NCBI GenBank assembly: GCA_963656345.1
Contig: CAVKHY010000082.1
Span: forward strand, 1-10,473
Direction: 5' to 3'
From: CAKUFA01 sp963656345
Lineage (GTDB): Bacteria; Bacillota; Clostridia; Christensenellales; Aristaeellaceae
Length of the DNA: 10,473 bases
Shown: positions 1-5,615 of the stretch, one piece after another
How the letters are laid out: each line of letters starts with the position of its first letter
How positions within the stretch are numbered: the stretch's first letter is position 1
Position numbers and translations under genes: made by a program
The notes under the pieces: generated by a model
Database searches by the model: none
Seen by the model: only the letters and a program-made list of their open reading frames with translations
What the model was told of the DNA's origin: nothing

Positions 1-56
1 TACCGGGCGGATTCGGGTCTTTCACCCTTTAGAAACGGGCGCCGCCGGGCGCACAC
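1..56 (-). mobile_element. Group IIC intron, 5' end (partial, runs off left edge)
   Basis: Read on the minus strand from position 56 leftward, the sequence opens GTGTGCGCCCGG, fitting the group II 5' consensus GTGYG. It continues with a short hairpin (GCGCC/GGCGC) and then GGGTGAAAGACCC, a small stem matching the start of domain I as I recall it from the Oceanobacillus iheyensis group IIC intron. The start abuts the T-tract of the terminator at 57-102, the site preferred by class C introns. Only the first 56 nt are present; the reverse transcriptase and later domains are outside. Identification is from remembered family sequence, not a search. Confidence 0.75.
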
Positions 57-102
57 AAAAAAAGGAAACCCGCCAAGCTTTTCAGCCCGGCAGGTTCCTT
101 TT
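57..102 (-). terminator. Intrinsic terminator of the flavin reductase gene
   Basis: On the minus strand the arm AAAAGGAACCTGCC (102 to 89) pairs with GGCGGGTTTCCTTTT (74 to about 60), with one bulged base and one G-T wobble. The loop is 14 nt and a run of seven T ends at 57. It begins 20 bp after the stop codon of the minus-strand reductase gene. The group II intron begins at the base right after the T-run. Confidence 0.85.
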
Positions 103-122
103 GTCATGATGGATATTGTTTC

Positions 123-1919
123 TTACTTGCCTGCGTTAGCAACAGCGCTTTCCGCTGCAATCTTGCCCCAGGTTGCACAGATGCCATGACCAATGCCGCC
201 GATGGTATTATGTCCGGCGATGTTAGCCGAGCCAATGATTTCGCCTGCCAGGTACACGTTGCCGATGGCCGTGCCATCTTCACGCATCAGCTGGGCAGAG
301 CCATTGATTCGAGGGCCGCCTGCCGTCATCATCAGATACGGCACGGTATACACTGCGTAATAGGGACCTTCTTCGAAGGAAAGCAGGTTGTCCGTGCGTC
401 CGAATACGCTGTCCTCGCCCTTTTTCACATCCTCATTATACTGAGTCAGGGTTGCTTCCAGGTTCGGCGTATGGATCATTTCCGCCAGCTCGCTGATGGT
501 GTCCGCCTTGAACACATAGCCCTTTTCAATGAGCTCGTTGATCTTTTCCGCATTGGTGAAGGCAGCAGAGTTGCTCATCATACCGGTGAACAGTGCCTGC
601 TCATCCGTCAGCATGCTCTCGGTAAGCACCACATAGATGATGTTCTGGTCGCTGGTGCGCCATACGGTACGCTTGTCCATGCTGGTAGCCTTGGGCTCGT
701 TGAAGACCCGATCGCCGCTGGTATTGATCCACACGGCACCGTTGTAATTGACGTTGCAGCGGAGGGATGCCTGGAAACCGGTTACAGGCACGGAACCGCC
801 GTAGCAGGAGCTGTAATCCATGTTATCAAAGGCAGCACCGGCCTTGCGGGCAAAGTCATAACCGCTGCCAATGGCGGTATTCGGATCGTTGGAGGTAATG
901 TTGGTAAAGTTAAATTCCTTCAGCCAACGTTCACAATAGCCATAGCCGCCGGTAGCAATCACAGTGGAAGGAGCTGCAATCTCCTTTTCGCCAACCACGA
1001 CACCCGTCACGTCCCCTGCATCATTCAGGGTAATGTCCGTCACCAAAGTATCCAGGCACAGCTGCACCTGACCTGCGTCAATGTAGGGCTGCAGCTTATT
1101 CATCAGCCCCCGTACAAAGTAGGAGCCGCCGCCGGATGATGCACCGCCGGCCGTGTAGGTCACGCGGTTGATATCCATGGTCAGGTAACTGCCGCTGTCC
1201 ACCTTGTCAGAGAACTCTACGCCCACATCCTGCTGCAGCCAGTCAATGGCTTCACCGGAACGTTCCGCATGCACCTTGGCGATTTCCGTGTTCATGTACT
1301 GTTCACCGCCGCCCAGGTTGACGAAATCCTGGTAGAACAGTTCCGGGCTGTCCTCAATGCCTGCATCCTTCTGAATCTGATAGCAGGCGCCGCTGATGGA
1401 ACCGCCGGCCGTGTTCGCCGAACCGCCTACACGGTAATTCTGTTCCAGCACCAGTACCTTTGCGCCCAGCTCGGCCGCACGAACGCTGGCCACAAGACCG
1501 GCCATGCCTGCGCCAACCACAATCACATCCGGCTCAAGGGTAATTTCCAGCTCAGCTTTTTCCTGAGCTTCTTCGCCGGACAAGGCTGCTTTTACGGCCG
1601 CTTTGATGGCTTCAGAAGTCACCGTAGCACCGGTAACAGCATCCACATCCGTGGATTGAGCTTCGACGATTTTTGCAGGAATTTGCTCAATGGCAGGGTC
1701 GCTGATGCCAGCCGTTTCGCTGTGCTCCACGACCTCCACCGCCGTGATCTTGCCGCCGGACACGGTAACTGTCACTTTCACTGCGCCGCCCATGCCGTTG
1801 GCGCTTCCTTCATACACACCGTCGGCAGGCATGGCGTCTGCCAACGCCATCAGGGGCATCAGACAGGCCAACACAACAGCCAGCATGACGCTCAGTAGGG
1901 ATGAGAACCTTCTTTTCAT
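123..1919 (-). CDS. Secreted FMN-binding / FAD-dependent fumarate-reductase-like flavoprotein
   Basis: The 598-residue product has a Sec signal peptide (basic MKRR, hydrophobic core 8-27, likely cut near ALA-DA 27-29). An FMN_bind domain follows (about 33-113) with the ApbE flavinylation motif D93-A-V-T96-G-A-T99, so FMN is probably attached to T99. A FAD_binding_2 domain fills about 131-598, opening with GAGMAGL (136-142) and E159 for the FAD ribose. Relatives are extracytoplasmic reductases of fumarate, urocanate and other enoates. Here the usual HTMGG histidine is M531 (MTAGG), and the substrate arginine of the ANRLGG motif appears as T572 (HNTIGG), so fumarate is an unlikely substrate. 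The start is set by AAGGAGG 7 nt upstream. The gene is monocistronic, divergent from an AraC regulator, and closed by its own terminator. No ApbE or electron donor is in the window. The family call is firm; the substrate is unknown. Confidence 0.9.
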   Translation of the reverse strand: MKRRFSSLLSVMLAVVLACLMPLMALADAMPADGVYEGSANGMGGAVKVTVTVSGGKITAVEVVEHSETAGISDPAIEQIPAKIVEAQSTDVDAVTGATVTSEAIKAAVKAALSGEEAQEKAELEITLEPDVIVVGAGMAGLVASVRAAELGAKVLVLEQNYRVGGSANTAGGSISGACYQIQKDAGIEDSPELFYQDFVNLGGGEQYMNTEIAKVHAERSGEAIDWLQQDVGVEFSDKVDSGSYLTMDINRVTYTAGGASSGGGSYFVRGLMNKLQPYIDAGQVQLCLDTLVTDITLNDAGDVTGVVVGEKEIAAPSTVIATGGYGYCERWLKEFNFTNITSNDPNTAIGSGYDFARKAGAAFDNMDYSSCYGGSVPVTGFQASLRCNVNYNGAVWINTSGDRVFNEPKATSMDKRTVWRTSDQNIIYVVLTESMLTDEQALFTGMMSNSAAFTNAEKINELIEKGYVFKADTISELAEMIHTPNLEATLTQYNEDVKKGEDSVFGRTDNLLSFEEGPYYAVYTVPYLMMTAGGPRINGSAQLMREDGTAIGNVYLAGEIIGSANIAGHNTIGGIGHGICATWGKIAAESAVANAGK

Positions 1920-1940
1920 GAAATTTCCTCCTTTTTCCCA

Positions 1941-1969
1941 TTGGGGAAACTATGTCTTTATGGTATCAT
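1941..1969 (+). promoter_or_regulatory. Probable promoter of the AraC-family regulator gene
   Basis: TTGGGG (1941-1946), 17-bp spacer, TATCAT (1964-1969, five matches to TATAAT). Transcription would begin near 1976, downstream of the first in-frame ATG at 1952, which therefore cannot be the start codon if this promoter is used. It overlaps the divergent reductase promoter region. Confidence 0.55.
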
Positions 1970-1978
1970 GTTCGTGAA
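1949..1978 (-). promoter_or_regulatory. Possible promoter of the flavin reductase gene
   Basis: Minus strand: TTCACG (1978-1973, four matches to TTGACA), 18-bp spacer, CATAGT (1954-1949, four matches to TATAAT). This leaves a leader of about 20 nt that includes the ribosome binding site. It is a weak match, plausible mainly because the direct-repeat operator candidate ends at the -35 box, as expected for an activator-dependent promoter. Confidence 0.35.
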
Positions 1979-1993
1979 GAAAATAACATGTTC
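1967..1993. promoter_or_regulatory. Direct-repeat operator candidate for the AraC-type regulator
   Basis: CATGTTC occurs at 1967-1973 and again at 1987-1993, 20 bp start to start, about two helical turns. This same-face direct-repeat layout is usual for AraC-family proteins, which use two HTH motifs. The left copy overlaps the regulator's own -10 box, and on the other strand the pair sits just upstream of and touching the reductase -35 box. Activation of the reductase with self-repression is inferred. Confidence 0.55.
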
Positions 1994-2032
1994 ATTCCGT
2001 TTCTTTTTTGTGATTATCATGCATGGGAGGTT

Positions 2033-2893
2033 ATGATCTTGAAACGATATCCTCGGCTTGACTCCTACCGAATCACCAATGATCCTCTCTCTGACTTTCT
2101 GGCCGTTTTTCATTTTCAGATTGACTATTATACCAACTGGCCGGTGCAGGATCACAAAACCCTGCGGAATATTATTTGCCCTCAGTGCAAACTGATTCTG
2201 CTGGAACAGGGGTCGTGTCGCATTGAAACAGCTGATGCTTCCTATACGGCAACGCCCGGCAGCTGCATTTTCGTTCCACCTTACACCGTTTACGACGCAG
2301 AGACCTACGAAGGCGTTAACTCTTATGAGCTCTTCTTCAACGTGCTGCCCATTGCCATGGAGCAAGAATTCCTTGAGCAGGCAGATTTGCAGCGGATTAC
2401 GTTTTTTCAGGCTCTCTTTCACAAGGAGGATTTCAGCCTGATGGCCGCCTGTTATCAGGCACTCAGGAATCAATCATTCGGTGCCTATGCGCAGCTGAAT
2501 GCTTTGCTGACCCTGCTGCTGATCCGTATTTTCCAATCAAGAGGTACTTCTTTTACACCCCTGCCGGAAAGCCGCAGCAAAGAGCAGGATCTGATGCGCA
2601 AATTATTCATCTATCTGGAGAAGCATCTGTCGGAGCCTCTCCATGTACAGCAGGTGTGCGATGAGCTGCAAATATCTCAAAGTTATCTGTGGCGTTGCTG
2701 CAAGAACACCATGGGCATCTCCCCCAGTCAAACCATCATGCGCTACAAGCTACGCTATGCCCAGTCTCTGCTGAAAAACCAGGAATTAAGCATCGCCCAG
2801 GTAGCCGAGGGCATCGGCATGGATCCCTATTACTTCAGCAGCCAGTTCAAGAAACAGTTTTTTCTTTCTCCTTCCGACTATCGAAAGAAATAA
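2033..2893 (+). CDS. AraC-family transcriptional regulator with N-terminal cupin domain
   Basis: From the ATG at 2033 the product has 286 residues. Residues 45-105 look like an AraC-type cupin ligand domain (beta-rich, with PGSCIFVPP). The last 100 residues form the double-HTH DNA-binding domain: first helix-turn-helix about 203-228 (QQVCDELQISQSYLWRCCK), second about 252-275, ending in the family hallmark YYFSSQFKKQF...SPSDYRK. The reading frame is open upstream to an ATG at 1952, but that lies inside the likely promoter. GGGAGG (2025-2030) is only 2 nt from the ATG at 2033 and 8 nt from an in-frame TTG at 2039, so the true start may be TTG 2039 (284 residues). The gene is divergent to the flavin reductase, which makes that gene the likeliest target; the downstream ABC operon has its own promoter. 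The ligand is unknown. Confidence 0.88.
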   Translation: MILKRYPRLDSYRITNDPLSDFLAVFHFQIDYYTNWPVQDHKTLRNIICPQCKLILLEQGSCRIETADASYTATPGSCIFVPPYTVYDAETYEGVNSYELFFNVLPIAMEQEFLEQADLQRITFFQALFHKEDFSLMAACYQALRNQSFGAYAQLNALLTLLLIRIFQSRGTSFTPLPESRSKEQDLMRKLFIYLEKHLSEPLHVQQVCDELQISQSYLWRCCKNTMGISPSQTIMRYKLRYAQSLLKNQELSIAQVAEGIGMDPYYFSSQFKKQFFLSPSDYRKK

Positions 2894-2917
2894 ATCTCCC
2901 CAAAACTTTTTCATGCT

Positions 2918-2939
2918 AAAGTGTTGACATATACACTTT
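2918..2939. promoter_or_regulatory. Palindromic operator candidate over the -35 box
   Basis: AAAGTGT (2918-2924) and ACACTTT (2933-2939) are perfect inverted 7-mers separated by 8 bp, a 22-bp dyad. The dyad surrounds the consensus -35 hexamer TTGACA (2924-2929), so a dimeric protein bound here would block RNA polymerase. No gene for an obvious dimeric repressor is in the window, and the motif does not resemble the CATGTTC repeat. Confidence 0.5.
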
Positions 2940-2955
2940 CTTGTGTTAGTATGAT
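2924..2955 (+). promoter_or_regulatory. Promoter of the polar-amino-acid ABC operon
   Basis: The -35 is a perfect TTGACA (2924-2929). After 17 bp comes TAGTAT (2947-2952); an overlapping TATGAT (2950-2955) is a better hexamer at 20-bp spacing. The start would fall near 2959-2962, giving a leader of about 56 nt before the binding-protein gene. Confidence 0.7.
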
Positions 2956-2960
2956 AAAGC

Positions 2961-2991
2961 GTTGAAGGCAAGTAGCCTTCTCCATTTCAAC
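2961..2991 (+). other. Leader hairpin at the 5' end of the ABC operon mRNA
   Basis: GAAGGC (2964-2969) pairs with GCCTTC (2975-2980) over a 5-nt loop. GTT (2961-2963) can also pair with AAC (2989-2991), or GTTGAA with TTCAAC (2986-2991) as an alternative fold. It lies right at the predicted transcript start and well before GGAGG (3005-3009), so a 5'-end mRNA stabiliser is more likely than translational control. Confidence 0.4.
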
Positions 2992-3017
2992 AAAACGAAG
3001 TTACGGAGGCGGTTCCT

Positions 3018-3791
3018 ATGAAAAAGATGTTCGCAATGCTGCTGGTGCTGGCGATGTGCATGATGTCCGTTTGCGCTTTTGCTGAGGATTCCGACATGGC
3101 CTATGTGAAGGGCAAGGGCAAGCTGGTGGTTGGCATTACCGACTTTGAACCCATGGACTACAAGAATGCAGACGGTGATTGGGTGGGCTTTGATGCCGAC
3201 ATGGCAAAGGCCTTTGCCCAGTCCCTGGGTGTAGAAGTCGAATTTGTTGAAATCGACTGGGACAGCAAGGTGTTGGAACTGAACAGCAAGAACATCGACT
3301 GCGTATGGAACGGCATGACCCTGACGGATGAAGTAAAGAGTGCCATGAGCTGCTCCAACGCTTACCTGAACAATGCACAGGTTGTTGTGGTTCCTAAGGA
3401 TGTAGCTGACAAATATCAGACGGTAGAAAGCCTTGCCGGGCTAACCTTTGCCGTTGAGGCAGGCAGTGCCGGTGAAGCAGCCGTAACCGAGCTGGGATTG
3501 ACCGCCACCCCTGTTGCTTCTCAGGCTGATGCCCTGATGGAAGTTGCTGCCGGCACCTCTGATGCTGCCGTCATTGATGCCTTGATGGCTGCCGCCATGG
3601 TCGGCGATGAAACCAGCTACGCTTCCCTCACCTACACAGTCGGCCTCACCACGGAAGAATACGGCGTCGGCTTCCGCCTTGGTTCTGACCTGACAGAAGC
3701 GCTGAATGCATTCTTTGTGGCCTCCTATGATGCCTTGCAGGAAACTGCTCAGGCTTACGGCGTGCAGGCTGCGCTGATTGAGCAGAAGTAA
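3018..3791 (+). CDS. ABC transporter substrate-binding protein, family 3 (polar amino acid type)
   Basis: The 257-residue product has a signal peptide (MKKMF, hydrophobic 5-20) ending AFA22-E23, a signal peptidase I site without a convincing lipobox. The rest is a bacterial extracellular solute-binding protein family 3 domain (SBP_bac_3): KLVVGITDFEPMDY (35-48), GDWVGFDADMAKAFA (53-67), WNGMTLT (97-103), the hinge side near QVVVVPKD (121-128), and EYGVGFRLGSDL (214-225). In histidine- and glutamine-type relatives the T-x-x-R motif supplies the arginine that holds the ligand carboxylate; here that position is V106 (TDEVK). The amino-group-binding aspartate seems kept as D187. The ligand may thus not be a standard alpha-amino acid. 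GGAGG lies 8 nt before the ATG. It is first in an operon with the permease and ATPase that follow, after its own regulated promoter. Confidence 0.9.
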   Translation: MKKMFAMLLVLAMCMMSVCAFAEDSDMAYVKGKGKLVVGITDFEPMDYKNADGDWVGFDADMAKAFAQSLGVEVEFVEIDWDSKVLELNSKNIDCVWNGMTLTDEVKSAMSCSNAYLNNAQVVVVPKDVADKYQTVESLAGLTFAVEAGSAGEAAVTELGLTATPVASQADALMEVAAGTSDAAVIDALMAAAMVGDETSYASLTYTVGLTTEEYGVGFRLGSDLTEALNAFFVASYDALQETAQAYGVQAALIEQK

Positions 3792-3812
3792 GGTCAGACT
3801 TACGGCATTTCA

Positions 3813-3839
3813 GGGAATCTTCCGTTGCGGGAGATTCCC
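3813..3839 (+). other. Intercistronic stem-loop between binding-protein and permease genes
   Basis: GGGAATCTTCCG (3813-3824) pairs with CGGGAGATTCCC (3828-3839) over a 3-nt loop: 12 pairs including one G-T. No T-run follows, so it should not terminate transcription well. It more likely blocks 3' exonucleases and so stabilises the upstream binding-protein mRNA. It covers a TTG at 3825 that would otherwise be an upstream start for the permease. Confidence 0.65.
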
Positions 3840-3881
3840 CGAAGCTGTGTTTATCACTGTGTGAAAGGGCGATCATGCATC

Positions 3882-4568
3882 ATGAGTACCTGGCTTGAGC
3901 AGTTTCCGGTGGTTGTCAGTGCATTAAATGAAGGCTTCCTGCAGACCATGAAGCTCTTCTTTGTTACCCTGATTGGTGCTGTTCCGCTGGGTCTTTTGAT
4001 CTCGCTGGCTTCCATGTCTTCCTTCAAACCCCTGAAGTGGCTCAGCCGTGGCATTGTGTATGTCATTCGCGGCACGCCGCTGATGATTCAGCTGTTGATC
4101 ATCTTCTACTTTCCCGGGTTAATCCTTGGCAATAACATTTGGGGTGGCGGAGAATCCGGTCGGTTTCTGGCGGCAGCCATCGCCTTCATCATCAATTATG
4201 CCTGTTACTTTTCGGAGATCTTCCGCGGCGGCATCCAAGGAATCCCTGCCGGGCAAGAGGAAGCAGGACTTGTGCTGGGCATGACGAAAAGCCAGATTTT
4301 CTTCAAGATCAAGCTGCTGCAAATGATCAAGCGAATTGTGCCCCCCATGGCCAACGAAATCATTACCCTGGTCAAGGACACATCCCTTGCGCGAATCATC
4401 GCCATGCAGGAAATCATTTGGGCTGGGTATTCCTTCATGAAAGGCTCCCACGGTATTTCCGGCGTCATCTGGCCCCTGTTCTTTACCGGGGTGTACTACC
4501 TGATTTGCAACGGTCTGTTAAGCTTCCTATTCAATAAGCTGGAACAGAAACTGAACTTTTTCCGCTGA
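3882..4568 (+). CDS. ABC transporter permease, polar amino acid (HisM/GlnP) type
   Basis: The 228-residue integral membrane protein forms the channel of the importer, probably as a homodimer since the operon has one permease gene. It has hydrophobic segments at about 20-44, 56-83, 95-112, 155-180 and 193-217. The family signature VIRGTPLMIQLL (61-72) is present. The cytoplasmic EAA loop that docks to the ATPase is about 112-145 (EEAGLVLGMT at 126-135). The frame is open up to a TTG at 3825, but that start lies in the stem-loop and adds a charged, Cys-rich stretch before the usual N-terminus. The ATG at 3882, with AAAGGG 12 nt upstream, gives the normal family length. The ATPase gene starts 11 bp after its stop. 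The family assignment is firm; the substrate is not defined. Confidence 0.88.
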   Translation: MSTWLEQFPVVVSALNEGFLQTMKLFFVTLIGAVPLGLLISLASMSSFKPLKWLSRGIVYVIRGTPLMIQLLIIFYFPGLILGNNIWGGGESGRFLAAAIAFIINYACYFSEIFRGGIQGIPAGQEEAGLVLGMTKSQIFFKIKLLQMIKRIVPPMANEIITLVKDTSLARIIAMQEIIWAGYSFMKGSHGISGVIWPLFFTGVYYLICNGLLSFLFNKLEQKLNFFR

Positions 4569-4579
4569 AAAGGAGATGA

Positions 4580-5371
4580 ATGCCCATGGCTCTGCTGGAG
4601 GTCAACAACATCAGCAAATCTTTCGGTGCCACAAGCGTCCTGCGTGACATCTCTTTTACCATGGAAAAGGGCGATGTGGTCTCCATCATAGGCTCCTCCG
4701 GCAGTGGAAAAACGACACTGCTGCGCTGCCTGAACTTTCTGGAGACGCCGGATCAGGGAACCGTGCGCCTGAACGGTGAAACGCTGCTGGATGCCTCGGA
4801 CAAAACCGTGCCGAAGGAAGCGGAACTGCGCAGGCGTCGGCTCCACTTTGGGCTGGTGTTCCAATCTTTCAATCTCTTCCCCCAGTACACCGCCTTGGAC
4901 AATGTGGTACTGGCACGAGAGCTGCTTCTGCGGGAAAAGTGTAAGGATAAGTCCCAACGGCGACGAATTCACGAGGAGACCGTGGAACAGGCTCGTCAGC
5001 TGCTGACCCAAATGGGGCTTCAGGACAGGATGACCAATTACCCTCATCAGCTCTCCGGCGGACAGTGTCAGCGGGTTGCCATTGCTCGTGCGTTGGCGTT
5101 GGAGCCGGACATTCTCTGCTTTGATGAGCCAACCTCTGCCCTGGATCCGGAACTGACAGGCGAGGTGCTGCGTGTCATTCGTTCCCTTGCGGAGCGGGAT
5201 ACGACCATGATCATTGTCACCCATGAAATGTCCTTCGCCCACGATGTGGCCAGCAAGGTCATCTTTATGGATAACGGCATCATTCTGGAGCAAGGCACTC
5301 CTCAGCAGGTTTTCGACCATCCAAGTGCGGAACGTACCCGTCACTTCCTGGCTAACTATACAGGCCTATGA
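4580..5371 (+). CDS. ABC transporter ATP-binding protein, polar amino acid (GlnQ) type
   Basis: The 263-residue cytoplasmic ATPase powers the importer with the preceding permease. All motifs are intact: Walker A GSSGSGKT (38-45), Q-loop glutamine Q95 in FQSFNLFP, signature LSGGQ (158-162), Walker B ILCFDEP (178-184) followed by D-loop SALD (186-189), and H-loop H215 in VTHEM. FQ(S/H)FNLFPH-like wording at the Q-loop and THEMSFAHDVA near the end are typical of polar-amino-acid importers. A segment of about 15 residues (72-86, KEAELRRRR) makes it a little longer than a usual 240-residue GlnQ. AAGGAG (4570-4575) is 4 nt from the ATG at 4580 and 10 nt from the ATG at 4586, so the start may be either. 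It is the last gene of its operon. Confidence 0.92.
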   Translation: MPMALLEVNNISKSFGATSVLRDISFTMEKGDVVSIIGSSGSGKTTLLRCLNFLETPDQGTVRLNGETLLDASDKTVPKEAELRRRRLHFGLVFQSFNLFPQYTALDNVVLARELLLREKCKDKSQRRRIHEETVEQARQLLTQMGLQDRMTNYPHQLSGGQCQRVAIARALALEPDILCFDEPTSALDPELTGEVLRVIRSLAERDTTMIIVTHEMSFAHDVASKVIFMDNGIILEQGTPQQVFDHPSAERTRHFLANYTGL

Positions 5372-5428
5372 GTAGGATACGCAAGTCTGACTTTGTTTGA
5401 TGCATTTTTCACACAGTCGTCCTTTTGT

Positions 5429-5459
5429 CCGAAAGGCACGTCCTGTGCCGGATTTTCGG
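5429..5459 (+). terminator. Possible weak terminator after the first ABC operon
   Basis: CCGAAA (5429-5434) pairs with TTTCGG (5454-5459), enclosing GGCAC (5435-5439) / GTGCC (5445-5449) with a four-base bulge. The following sequence (AGTACTTTTCTT) is only moderately T-rich. It lies 58 bp after the ATPase stop codon and before the next promoter, so it is the best candidate for ending the upstream transcript. Confidence 0.35.
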
Positions 5460-5477
5460 CAGTACTTTTCTTCCCCC

Positions 5478-5561
5478 TGCAAAATGCCGCTTTTTGTTCA
5501 AAATGCCGGCGTTTTGCATGGTTCACGTCAGTTTTGCATTTTTCTTGTATTCCACTTGCAT
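5478..5561. repeat. Cluster of TTGCAT direct repeats and a near-perfect palindrome upstream of the Liv promoter
   Basis: TTGCAT occurs at 5514-5519, 5534-5539 and 5556-5561 (spacing 20 and 22 bp); the last copy is the -35 box. The first two are within TTTTGCAT. The inverted form TGCAAAAT occurs at 5478-5485. An 18-bp near-perfect palindrome, CAAAATGCCGGCGTTTTG, spans 5499-5516 with one mismatched pair, and CAAAATGCCG is also at 5480-5489. TGCATTTTTC at 5535-5544 recurs at 5401-5410. The regular spacing and overlap with the promoter suggest regulator binding sites. Apart from the weak hairpin at 5429-5459, I see nothing else in this 244-bp gap and no riboswitch I recognise. Confidence 0.5.
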
Positions 5562-5584
5562 TTTGATTTTCCCCGGTGTATAAT
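5556..5584 (+). promoter_or_regulatory. Promoter of the Liv-type ABC operon
   Basis: TTGCAT (5556-5561), a 17-bp spacer, then a perfect TATAAT (5579-5584). The start would be near 5591, leaving a leader of about 25 nt that contains AGGAGG (5601-5606). The weak -35 next to repeated TTGCAT sites suggests an assisted or competed promoter. Confidence 0.8.
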
Positions 5585-5615
5585 CACGACATTCTATTAA
5601 AGGAGGCATTCTACC

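Noticed and set aside
186..1898. Long plus-strand open frames opposite the flavin reductase gene
   Set aside because: They are antisense shadows of a well-supported gene, with His/Gln/Gly-rich composition, no domains and no ribosome sites.
3813..3839. Hairpin as a full transcription terminator
   Set aside because: There is no T-tract after the stem, and the permease and ATPase downstream have no visible promoter of their own.
3825..3881. Upstream TTG start extending the polar-amino-acid permease by 19 residues
   Set aside because: The TTG lies within a 12-pair hairpin, and the added residues are unlike permease N-termini; ATG 3882 gives family length.
3793..5391. Inverted 9-mer GTCAGACTT / AAGTCTGAC just after the binding-protein and the ATPase stop codons
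   Set aside because: A single 9-mer match between two gaps is within chance, and the surrounding sequence does not align well.
5397..5600. A 67-codon plus-strand frame in the gap before the Liv operon
   Set aside because: It has no ribosome site, no recognisable protein features, and spans the repeat cluster and the -35/-10 promoter.
5372..5615. Possible riboswitch or T-box leader before the Liv operon
   Set aside because: The mapped promoter leaves only about 25 nt of leader, too short, and no conserved aptamer sequence is seen.
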